DNA of 64,000 nt from Spirosoma luteum DSM 19990 (GTDB lineage: Bacteria; Bacteroidota; Bacteroidia; Cytophagales; Spirosomataceae), in the NCBI RefSeq assembly GCF_000374065.1, contig NZ_KB893268.1, positions 119,073-183,072 of the forward strand, written 5' to 3'. Position 1 is the first letter of the stretch. Every line of letters starts with the position of its first letter. Below, in pieces: positions 44,488 through 51,860 of the stretch. The position numbers and the translations under genes were made by a program. The notes below the pieces were generated by a model, which searched no databases, had not been told where the DNA came from, and saw nothing but the letters and a program-made list of their open reading frames with translations.

Positions 44488-44892
44488 TCAGCGCGTTGTA
44501 ATCCGATACACCCGAACAGGCGTGTCGGTTGGCCCCGTTGGGAACGTGAGTGCATCACCGGTCTGCTGAAACGCAATGGCTTTGTCCTGCTCGTTTACCA
44601 CCGACACAATCTTACTGTCCAGCGCGTTCAGCGTCAGATTTTTGACGTTTTTTATCGAATAAAAACAGGTTGATCTGCTTTCCCTTCCGGGTGCTGGTGT
44701 ACTGACCATCCACCACAAAAGGCCCGCCAGTTGTGCCGTAAACCGTATTGCCGTGCCGGGCTAACCACTGGCCTACCTGCTGCATACAGCTGATGGCCTC
44801 CGGCTCAAACGTACCGTCGGGGCGGGGCCCGATGTTGAGGAGGTAGTTGCCCCCGTCGCCCACCGTTTTCAGCAGGTCATCTTCCTGACGGG
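44488..44892 (-). pseudogene. GH29 alpha-L-fucosidase, C-terminal remnant
   Basis: From about 44892 the minus strand encodes D-L-L-K-T-V-G-D-G-G-N-Y-L-L-N-I-G-P-R-P-D-G and then V-Y-G-T-T-G-G-P-F, the end of the catalytic barrel of GH29 fucosidases. After about 80 codons the frame shifts near 44640; a second frame then continues V-K-N-L-T-L-N-A-L-D-S-K-I to a TGA at 44488-44490, matching the C-terminal beta-sandwich. The nucleophile and the first 300 residues are missing. This is a truncated, frameshifted relic. Confidence 0.8.
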
Positions 44893-45049
44893 TTCTGCCG
44901 TTAATTCTACGTCGGCTACCCTGGCGCCTATTTTAGTCGACGCCCGATTGATCAACAATACAAGCTCAGCACTCAGGGAGTGCCTGTTTGTTTGGTGTTG
45001 ATTCCCTTGAAGAAAAAGAAAAGACGTTTCGGGCCCTTTGTCAGCACAA

Positions 45050-45076
45050 GTTTCGCCACCTGACAGGTGGCGAAAC
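45050..45076. repeat. 13-bp palindrome with one-base centre
   Basis: GTTTCGCCACCTG (45050-45062) and its exact complement (45064-45076). It lies 33 bases past the stop of the minus-strand PPOX-fold gene and may be its terminator, although no long T-run follows. Confidence 0.6.
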
Positions 45077-45108
45077 GCTTCTGATTTTACCAACTACTGA
45101 ATAGGAGG

Positions 45109-45516
45109 TTACTCCCAGCACTCCCCGGCTAAAGTAGTGATTCGTAGCAGGACGATATCGGGATCATCTTTGCCTTCCGGAAACCAATCCCGTAGTGAGT
45201 CATCCCATAGCGCATCAACCTTAGCTTGATCGGTGATTACTTCGGCATGTCCAGCCGTGCTTACCGATACGTGTGATTGGGGATTGGAAAAACCCAAAGC
45301 AATAGCGGAATGCTCTCGGATGTGGGCTACTTTCTGAGAACCTTGCCGGGTAAAAAACCACATGGTCCCATCAGGATCAAGTTGATGGGTAGCCATCGGT
45401 CGAGTCCGCAGCGCTCCCGTGGGTGCCTGGGTGGTGAGTAAGGCAATGCGAATATCTTGTATGTGGTGTTTGATCTGGTCAAACTCCTGATCCGTAATTG
45501 TTCTGGTATCGGGCAT
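45109..45516 (-). CDS. Pyridoxamine 5'-phosphate oxidase-fold protein, short
   Basis: A 135-residue split-barrel protein related to the product of 42691-43227: R-T-R-P-M-A-T-H, M-W-F-F-T-R-Q-G-S-Q-K and W-F-P-E-G-K-D-D-P-D align with that protein. It ends abruptly after A-G-E-C-W-E, where the paralogue and most family members continue with Y-W-D and about 40 further residues, so it may have lost its C-terminus. The core flavin-binding region is intact, so it could still be functional. Confidence 0.7.
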   Translation of the reverse strand: MPDTRTITDQEFDQIKHHIQDIRIALLTTQAPTGALRTRPMATHQLDPDGTMWFFTRQGSQKVAHIREHSAIALGFSNPQSHVSVSTAGHAEVITDQAKVDALWDDSLRDWFPEGKDDPDIVLLRITTLAGECWE

Positions 45517-45546
45517 CCGGGTTAATCATTAATGACAGGCTTTTAA

Positions 45547-45891
45547 GTGAGCGTTGAATGGAAAGGTTTTGTAATTCGTAGGGCTAAAGAGAAAGACTAT
45601 ACGGTGAATCTTTTCTTCGTATATTTATCGTCACCAGAAATGGCAGTTAGTCGGGTGGCTAAACGGGTTGAATCGGGAGGACATAACATCCCGGAAGATG
45701 TAATTCGTCGCCGGTATGAGCGGGCTTTAATAAATTTTTTCACGCTTTATCTACCAATATGCGATTTTTTCCTCTTCATCAATAGTAGTGGGAAGGGTCT
45801 TGTTGAAATAGCGAAAGGGAGTATGGATATTGACGTGTATGATTATAAGTTGTGGGAAAAACTGAAAAACGACTATGGAAACAATCGCTGA
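45547..45891 (+). pseudogene. Zeta-toxin-like kinase, C-terminal half
   Basis: An open frame of 114 codons from GTG 45547 that matches the C-terminal half of zeta toxin / COG4185 ATPases: L-S-S-P-E-M-A-V-S-R-V-A-K-R-V, G-G-H-N-I-P-E-D-V-I-R-R-R-Y, and L-Y-L-P-I-C-D. The N-terminal Walker A (G-x-N-G-x-G-K-S/T) and catalytic aspartate are absent because an in-frame stop lies just upstream, and the preceding DNA belongs to another gene. It cannot be a working kinase. It overlaps the following small gene by 17 bases. Confidence 0.75.
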
Positions 45892-46030
45892 AAAAGATAT
45901 TTCAGAAAAAGTAATGAACGGCTTCCGACTCGCTCACAAACGGTTGGTCGAAAAAGCCAAGCACGACGACGAATTGATCATTGCTGATAAAGAGGGTAAG
46001 CCCGTTCGCGTGAAAGCCCGCGACCTGTAA
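45875..46030 (+). CDS. Small protein overlapping the zeta-toxin remnant, possible antitoxin
   Basis: A 51-residue protein from ATG 45875 to TAA 46028-46030. It starts inside the zeta-like frame. The sequence is charged and helical, then ends in short strands (L-I-I-A-D-K-E-G-K-P-V-R-V-K). That layout is common in small proteins encoded right after zeta-type toxins in Bacteroidota, so it may be the partner or antitoxin of the lost toxin. No database family is recalled. It is followed by a strong terminator, which supports expression. Confidence 0.6.
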   Translation: METIAEKDISEKVMNGFRLAHKRLVEKAKHDDELIIADKEGKPVRVKARDL

Positions 46031-46054
46031 CGTATAATCCTGTTTAACGATATG

Positions 46055-46083
46055 AAAAACGCCCGCTGCAAACGGGCGTTTTT
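46055..46083 (+). terminator. Rho-independent terminator
   Basis: An 11-bp stem AAAAACGCCCG / CGGGCGTTTTT (46055-46065 with 46073-46083), 25 bases after the stop, with a T-rich tail. Confidence 0.85.
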
Positions 46084-46152
46084 GTTTTTCCCCAATACCG
46101 GTGCTATCGCTATCTTTACGGCCTACAACTCCATCAATACCCATCTTCTTTT

Positions 46153-48084
46153 ATGAAATACTGGCTTTCCATTTGTTTTGCCGTTATCCTCGTTCTGCCC
46201 GCACAGGCGCAACTGACCACCAACGGAAGTTTCGTCCGTGATAATTACCAGAAAACAGAGTATAAAGTCGCCATGCGGGATGGGACCAAACTGCACACAA
46301 CGGTGTACGCTCCCAAAGATGCCTCGGCCACCAATCAGTACCCTTTTTTGATGCAGCGGACCTGTTATAGCGTGGCACCTTACGGCCCCGATGCCTATCC
46401 GGCCCAGCTTGGCCCGTCGGAAACGCTCATGCGCAACAAGTTTATTTTCGTGTATCAGGATGTTCGGGGACGCTGGAACTCGGAAGGCACCTGGACGAAC
46501 ATGACCCCCAACCTGCCCGACCCACCAGCCGCCACCGCCAAAAAAGGGCGAAAAGCAGCAGCGGCCACATCGTCTACGGCTGGAGCACCCGATGAGAGTT
46601 CGGATACGTACGACACCATCGAGTGGTTACTGAAAAATGTGCCGAACAACAATGGTCGCGTGGGGCAGTGGGGTATCAGCTACCCCGGCTTTTACACGGC
46701 GGCTTCTCTGCCCGATGCCCACCCCGCTTTAAAAGCCGCTTCTCCCCAGGCACCGGTATCGGACTTCTTCTTCGACGATTTTCACCATAACGGCGCGTTC
46801 ATTCAAGCCTATCTGTTCACCTTCCCGGTGTTTGGTATTCAGCACCCGGAGCCAACCACGAAGGCATGGTACAACGACGGGTTTATTCAAACCGGTACTA
46901 AAGATGGGTTTCAGTTTCAATACGACCTTGGGCCGCTTAAAAACGTCGACAAATACTACAAGGATAATTTTTACTGGCAGGAAACGGTCAACCATCCGAA
47001 CTACGACGAATTCTGGCACAAACGCAGCATTATCCCCGCGCTGAAAAATGTTCGTCCGGCGGTGATGACCGTGGGGGGCTGGTTCGATGCCGAAGACCTG
47101 TACGGGCCGCTGACCATTTATAAAACCATCGAGAAAAATAACCCTAATACCTACAATACGCTGGTAATGGGGCCATTCGGTCATGGACGGTGGAGCCGCG
47201 AAACGGGCCATACGCTGCACAGTAATGTGTATTTTGGCGATAGCATCGCTACGTTTTACCAGCGGAACATTGAAGCTAAATTCTTTAACCACTTTTTGAA
47301 AAGCGCGGGTGATGGCAAAACGGGCGAGTCTACGTCGGGCCTGCCCGAAGCATACCTGTTCAACACGGGGCGCAATGAATGGCGGCAGTTTGATAAGTGG
47401 CCCGCGGCCGACGCACAAACGAAACAGTATTTTCTAAACGCAAACGGATCGCTGGCCAATGCCGGTGGAACGGGTTTCTCGGAGTTCGTAAGCGACCCCA
47501 TGAAGCCGGTACCCTACACCGAAGACAATACTACAACATCGGGCTTTACGCCGTTCAACTACATGTCGGAAGACCAGCGGTTTGCTGGTCGGCGCCCCGA
47601 TGTGCTGACGTTTCAGACCGATGTACTGACGGAAGACCTGACGCTGGGGGGCGAAATCATGGCCAAACTGAAAGTGAGCACAACGGGAACGGATGCCGAT
47701 TGGGTGGTAAAACTCATTGACGTGTACCCGCCCGATGAACCGAATCATGCGTACATGCCGAATAAAAATATAACCCTCGGCAACTACCAGCAGATGGTAC
47801 GGTCGGAAGTCATGCGGGGCCGGTTTCGTAACTCCTTCGAGAAACCCGAACCGTTCAAATCGGGCGAAGTGACCGACGTGAATTTCCGGTTGCAGGACGT
47901 GCTGCACACCTTCAAAAAAGGGCATCGGATGATGATTCAGGTCCAGAGCACCTGGTTTCCCCTCATCGACCGTAACCCGCAGACATACGTAGACAACATT
48001 TACAAAGCCGACGAAAAGGATTTTCGGAAGGCAACCCACCGGGTGTACGATAATTCGGTGATTGAGGTACAGGTGCTAAAATAA
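46153..48084 (+). CDS. CocE/NonD family serine hydrolase, secreted
   Basis: A 643-residue secreted alpha/beta hydrolase with a C-terminal jelly-roll domain (X-Pro dipeptidyl-peptidase C-terminal type). The signal peptide is cleaved after AQA-Q. The catalytic triad is S176 in W-G-I-S-Y-P-G, D312 in G-G-W-F-D-A-E-D and H344 in G-P-F-G-H-G-R-W. A Pro/Ala/Lys-rich low-complexity insert lies at about 122-150. Relatives act as cocaine esterase, glutaryl-7-ACA acylase or Xaa-Pro peptidase, so the substrate is open. It appears to be a single-gene unit. Confidence 0.88.
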   Translation: MKYWLSICFAVILVLPAQAQLTTNGSFVRDNYQKTEYKVAMRDGTKLHTTVYAPKDASATNQYPFLMQRTCYSVAPYGPDAYPAQLGPSETLMRNKFIFVYQDVRGRWNSEGTWTNMTPNLPDPPAATAKKGRKAAAATSSTAGAPDESSDTYDTIEWLLKNVPNNNGRVGQWGISYPGFYTAASLPDAHPALKAASPQAPVSDFFFDDFHHNGAFIQAYLFTFPVFGIQHPEPTTKAWYNDGFIQTGTKDGFQFQYDLGPLKNVDKYYKDNFYWQETVNHPNYDEFWHKRSIIPALKNVRPAVMTVGGWFDAEDLYGPLTIYKTIEKNNPNTYNTLVMGPFGHGRWSRETGHTLHSNVYFGDSIATFYQRNIEAKFFNHFLKSAGDGKTGESTSGLPEAYLFNTGRNEWRQFDKWPAADAQTKQYFLNANGSLANAGGTGFSEFVSDPMKPVPYTEDNTTTSGFTPFNYMSEDQRFAGRRPDVLTFQTDVLTEDLTLGGEIMAKLKVSTTGTDADWVVKLIDVYPPDEPNHAYMPNKNITLGNYQQMVRSEVMRGRFRNSFEKPEPFKSGEVTDVNFRLQDVLHTFKKGHRMMIQVQSTWFPLIDRNPQTYVDNIYKADEKDFRKATHRVYDNSVIEVQVLK

Positions 48085-48115
48085 AACCAGTTGCTATATC
48101 AGGCAGTTGTTGACG

Positions 48116-48161
48116 TATGTTCCGTAAGTGGGCGATTTAAATCGCCCACTTACGGAACATA
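48116..48161. terminator. Perfect 46-bp palindrome downstream of the CocE gene
   Basis: Arms 48116-48138 and 48139-48161 are exact reverse complements with no spacer. It lies 32 bases after the stop. A T-run is absent, so it could be a terminator-like end or a palindromic mobile remnant. Confidence 0.6.
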
Positions 48162-48225
48162 TATTGTCACTAGTGGAACATACACCCAGCTGACATTGGC
48201 ATGACATTAACAAAAACTTTATACT

Positions 48226-48507
48226 ATGAAAGCGATTTGGAATGGCGAGACAATTGCCGAAAGTGACAACACTGTTGTTGTCGAAAACAACCATTATTTC
48301 CCTAAAGACTCGGTAAAGCCCGAATACCTGACTGATAGTACCACCCACACGACCTGCCCCTGGAAAGGACTGGCTTCGTATTATTCACTGTCGGTCGACG
48401 GGAAAACAAATCCCGATGCGGCCTGGTACTACCCGGAGCCCAAACAGGCGGCCAGCCAGATTAAAGACCATGTAGCCTTCTGGAAAGGCGTTCAGGTCGT
48501 GCAATGA
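48226..48507 (+). CDS. DUF427 family protein
   Basis: A 93-residue protein made of one DUF427 domain: K-A-I-W-N-G-E-T-I-A-E-S, then V-E-N-N-H-Y-F-P-K-D-S, C-P-W-K-G, Y-Y-S-L and A-W-Y-Y-P-E-P-K. The fold is a small beta barrel; function is unknown. Its stop overlaps the ABC ATPase start by 4 bases (ATGA, 48504-48507), which implies translational coupling and hints at a shared osmotic or stress role. Confidence 0.85.
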   Translation: MKAIWNGETIAESDNTVVVENNHYFPKDSVKPEYLTDSTTHTTCPWKGLASYYSLSVDGKTNPDAAWYYPEPKQAASQIKDHVAFWKGVQVVQ

Positions 48508-49238
48508 TCGAGATTACAGACCTGACCAAACGGTTTGCCGGTCAAACGGCCGTCGATGGGGTGTCCCTGCACGTTGGTCAGGGCGAAACGCTGGTGCTGC
48601 TGGGCACCAGCGGCTGCGGAAAAACGACGACCCTGAAAATGATTAACCGACTGATTGAGCCTACCAGTGGGTCAATCCGTGTCGATGGTATCGACGTTCG
48701 GCAGCAACCCGGCCCCGAGTTCCGCCGGCGTATTGGATACGTTATTCAGGACGGTGGGTTATTTCCGCATTATACGGTGGCAGAAGCCATTGCTACCGTC
48801 CCCAAACTACTTGGCTGGGAACCCGACGCTATTCTGGAGCGAACCCGCGAACTGATAGCCAAACTACAACTGCCCGAAACGATCCTGTCGCGCTACCCCG
48901 GCGAATTAAGCGGGGGGCAGCGTCAGCGCATTGGGCTGGCGCGTGCACTGGCTGCCAAACCTCCGGTGGTGCTGATGGACGAACCATTCGGGGCCCTCGA
49001 CCCCTTCACCCGTCGACACGTTCGGCGGGAGTTGTTCGGGCTGAACGAACTGCGCGAAACAACGGTGGTGCTGGTGACGCACGATGTCAGCGAAGCCCTC
49101 GAACTGGCCGACCGCATTGCCCTGATGGATAAGGGGCAGCTTATCCAGATTGGCCCGCCGGATGACCTGCTGAATCAGCCCGCTACCGATTTCGTCCGGG
49201 AGTTTCTGGACAACAAACCCCACCGGCTGCCTGACTGA
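48504..49238 (+). CDS. Osmoprotectant (betaine/choline-type) ABC transporter ATP-binding protein
   Basis: A 244-residue ATPase with Walker A G-T-S-G-C-G-K-T (34-41), signature L-S-G-G-Q (135-139), Walker B V-V-L-M-D-E (155-160) and the switch H in L-V-T-H-D. The N-terminus and the region after the Q-loop match OpuCA/OsmV-type quaternary-amine importers, but it is short and lacks the CBS pair found in some members. Its partner permease-binding protein is encoded at 50026-51591, separated by about 790 bases with an extra small gene. Overlaps DUF427. Confidence 0.88.
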   Translation: MIEITDLTKRFAGQTAVDGVSLHVGQGETLVLLGTSGCGKTTTLKMINRLIEPTSGSIRVDGIDVRQQPGPEFRRRIGYVIQDGGLFPHYTVAEAIATVPKLLGWEPDAILERTRELIAKLQLPETILSRYPGELSGGQRQRIGLARALAAKPPVVLMDEPFGALDPFTRRHVRRELFGLNELRETTVVLVTHDVSEALELADRIALMDKGQLIQIGPPDDLLNQPATDFVREFLDNKPHRLPD

Positions 49239-49602
49239 TATAGCTCAGGTCAGCCCTAGGCACAAAGATGCCGGGATAACGGTCATAATAGCCACTCGCT
49301 GGTACATGTACCAAGTCAATCCGTTAGCCACTAAGAGTACTATTTAGCTTATATAGTGTACAGGTCTCTGATAATCAGGTAGATGTACGTTTTATTTCGC
49401 GGGGTTTCACGCTTTATTCACTCGTTGACAGGCCATACTTTTACTCAAGTTTCTGCTCCAGCTAGCCCGGGTGAGTGGTAAACGCGAGAAAATTAGTAAA
49501 ACGTCAAAACCTTAACTACTTAAAACTATAACACTCAGATTCATACGGGAACGCATTGTTTTCGATCCCTCTAAAAACATAATTCAAAATGAGCCACGGA
49601 CG
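49239..49602. other. Intergenic gap inside the transporter locus
   Basis: About 360 bases with no supported gene, hairpin or promoter consensus. An open frame for the next protein extends back to about 49516 but has no ATG, GTG or TTG start there. Confidence 0.4.
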
Positions 49603-49839
49603 GTGGCTTTCCCCAGTGCTGTTCGCTCGGCACATGTTGCGCTTAACGGGTTCGATGTAAGTTATACAGATGGGGACCATCACATTTTGAGGCAGCTTGT
49701 GGATATCAGTGACCCAACCATCGTTGGTAACGCAGTGACTTACAACGTTAGCCTGTTATTGAGAGATGGTTCTGGAACCATCGATGACCGTTACCAGGGT
49801 ACGGTAGATACCTTAATTATTGCTGATACCGTTAACTGA
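49603..49839 (+). CDS. Small protein of unknown function
   Basis: A 78-residue ORF from GTG 49603 that looks coding: S-A-H-V-A-L-N-G-F-D-V-S-Y-T-D-G-D-H-H, then strands V-T-Y-N-V-S-L-L-L-R-D-G-S-G and V-D-T-L-I-I-A-D-T. A beta-sandwich is likely. The frame stays open and protein-like back to 49516 (R-E-R-I-V-F-D-P-S-K-N), with no usual start codon, so the true start may lie upstream through a sequencing change or a non-standard codon. No family recognised. A terminator follows 43 bases after the stop. Confidence 0.5.
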   Translation: MAFPSAVRSAHVALNGFDVSYTDGDHHILRQLVDISDPTIVGNAVTYNVSLLLRDGSGTIDDRYQGTVDTLIIADTVN

Positions 49840-49881
49840 TATAGTTTTCTATCGATAGGCAGGCAGTACTGAGTGGGCTAT

Positions 49882-49936
49882 CCGAAAGGGTTGACAAAAG
49901 TGGGTAACTACTTTTGTCAACCCTTTCGGGTGTTTT
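49882..49936 (+). terminator. Rho-independent terminator
   Basis: A perfect 20-bp stem (49882-49901 with 49910-49929, arm CCGAAAGGGTTGACAAAAGT) with an 8-base loop and T5 following. It separates the small gene from the permease fusion. Confidence 0.9.
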
Positions 49937-50025
49937 TATGAACCAATTGAGCTAGCTTACACGTGTGGTCGTACCAATCCCACGGAACGCCAATCCAGCA
50001 GTACGATTAGCACGCTCTCACTTTC

Positions 50026-51591
50026 ATGACCAACTTTTTTTCCTTCGTCCGCGACCACGCCGATAAATTGCTGGAGCAAACGCTGACGCACATTGGCCTG
50101 ACGTTTCTGTCGTTGCTGGTGGCCTTGCTGATTGGCGTACCACTGGGCATCCTGATTGCGCGTCGGCAACGGCTGGCGGGTAGTGTGCTGGGCGTGGCAG
50201 GGGTGTTGCAAACGGTACCCAGTGTGGCCCTGCTGGGATTTCTGATTCCGGTGCTGGGCATTGGCGTCGGCCCCGCGCTGGTGGCGTTGTTCCTGTACGC
50301 ACTGCTGCCCATCATTCGCAATACCTACGTCGGCATTACAGAAGTGAGCCCGTCGGTGAAAGAAGCGGCTCGCGGACTCGGTATGACGCCCAATCAGGTG
50401 CTGACCAGGGTGGAATTTCCACTGGCGCTACCCGTCATTTTCGCGGGGGTGCGTACCGCTACGGTCATCAATGTGGGCGTGGCTACGCTGGCTGCCTACG
50501 TGGCAGCCGGTGGACTGGGTGAGTTTATTTTTAGCGGCATTGCGTTGAGTAACGTCAACATGATGCTGGCGGGGGCCATTCCGGCGGCTTTACTGGCCGT
50601 GGGCTTCGATTTCGGATTAGCCCGGTTACAGCAACTGTCAGGGCGTAAACTACGGGTGGGAGCACTGGCTTTTGTGATACTGGTCCCCTTCATATCCGCT
50701 TTTTATCTGCTGCCCGGTCGGCAGGATAAACTTGTTGCCGGGTTTGCCCACGAGTTCTACGGCCGCGCCGATGGGTATCCGGGTCTGCAAAAAACGTACG
50801 GCCTACACCTACAGCCCCGGCTCATCGACCAGAATCTGATGTACGAAGCCATCCACCGGGAGCAGGTCGATATTATCAGCGGTTACTCTACCGACGGGCG
50901 TATCAACGCTTTTGACCTGCTGGTGCTGGACGATAATCGCCATGCGTTCCCGCCCTATGCTGCTGCCCCCGTTATCCGTAAAGCGACCCTGATTCGCTAC
51001 CCGGACCTGGAACCGACGCTTAACAAACTGGCGGGTAAGCTCACCGACTCAATCATGACAGCCCTGAATTACCAGGTCGACTATCAAAAAGTATCGTCGG
51101 AAATTGTGGCCCGAAATTTTCTGACCCAGGTCGGTTTGCACAAACCCGGCGCAGGGAAATCTTCCGAACGAACCGAAACGGTGGTGGTGGGCACGAAGGT
51201 GTTTACGGAGCAATACATTCTGGCGGAGGTTTACCGGCAACTCATCGAAGGGCAAACGAACCTGCGTGTCGTTACCAAGACGGGACTGGGAGGCACACAA
51301 ATCTGCTTCGATGCCCTGCGGACGGGTACCATCGATTTTTACCCCGAATACACCGGAACGGGCCTGCTGGTTATTCTGCAACCACCGGTCAAAACCCTAC
51401 AGCAACTGCCCATGCAAACGGACTCGGTATACCAGTTTGTACAGCAGCAGTTTCAGGCACGCTATCAGATGGACTGGCTAAAGCCGCTGGGTTTCAACAA
51501 CAGCTATTGCCTGATGATGCGCCGGGAGCAGGCCCGGCAACTGGGTATCCGTTCTATCGAGGACCTGGTGCAGTATCTGGCCCGGAAGTAA
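50026..51591 (+). CDS. Osmoprotectant ABC transporter permease fused to a substrate-binding domain
   Basis: A 521-residue fusion. Residues 1-230 are the permease of betaine/choline importers, with the E-A-A loop at 113-119 and several membrane segments. The rest is an OpuAC-type binding domain, but its halves are in swapped order. Residues 235-371 match the normal second half (R-A-D-G-Y-P-G-L-Q-K-x-Y-G-L, G-Y-S-T-D-G-R-I, A-G-K-L, L-N-Y-Q-V-D). Residues 385-521 match the normal first half (V-V-V-G-T-K-V-F-T-E-Q-Y-I-L, G-L-G-G-T-Q, Y-P-E-Y-T-G-T-G, P-L-G-F-N-N). The ATPase is at 48504-49238. Confidence 0.88.
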   Translation: MTNFFSFVRDHADKLLEQTLTHIGLTFLSLLVALLIGVPLGILIARRQRLAGSVLGVAGVLQTVPSVALLGFLIPVLGIGVGPALVALFLYALLPIIRNTYVGITEVSPSVKEAARGLGMTPNQVLTRVEFPLALPVIFAGVRTATVINVGVATLAAYVAAGGLGEFIFSGIALSNVNMMLAGAIPAALLAVGFDFGLARLQQLSGRKLRVGALAFVILVPFISAFYLLPGRQDKLVAGFAHEFYGRADGYPGLQKTYGLHLQPRLIDQNLMYEAIHREQVDIISGYSTDGRINAFDLLVLDDNRHAFPPYAAAPVIRKATLIRYPDLEPTLNKLAGKLTDSIMTALNYQVDYQKVSSEIVARNFLTQVGLHKPGAGKSSERTETVVVGTKVFTEQYILAEVYRQLIEGQTNLRVVTKTGLGGTQICFDALRTGTIDFYPEYTGTGLLVILQPPVKTLQQLPMQTDSVYQFVQQQFQARYQMDWLKPLGFNNSYCLMMRREQARQLGIRSIEDLVQYLARK

Positions 51592-51825
51592 CGTGCCGCA
51601 TAGAGACGCGCCCATTTTTACACTCTGTACAATCAAAAATAAGCCTGAAACCAGTTCCGGTATCTGTACTGTCTGTAAGTAAGTGCGAGACGTAGTCGTA
51701 CCGTTTAATTGGCTTATTCTTTATACAGGAAACCGGTACTATTCATATGATATTTCTTTTTTGATTAAAAAGTAGAATTTATATAACTATATGGTTGATA
51801 ACTCTCTTAACCAAACATTAAGCTT

Positions 51826-51833
51826 TATTTTTG
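51826..51833 (+). promoter_or_regulatory. Candidate -7 box of SusC pair 3
   Basis: TATTTTTG matches TAnnTTTG in a strongly AT-rich stretch, 27 bases before the SusC start. No -33 TTTG at the expected spacing. The upstream 51592-51825 is gene-free. Confidence 0.45.
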
Positions 51834-51860
51834 TTTTTCATCAAAACTTAATTCAACCAA

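Noticed and set aside
44869-45093. 74-codon minus-strand ORF between the fucosidase remnant and the PPOX-fold gene
   Set aside because: No family, and it spans a palindrome; not continuous with the fucosidase frame.
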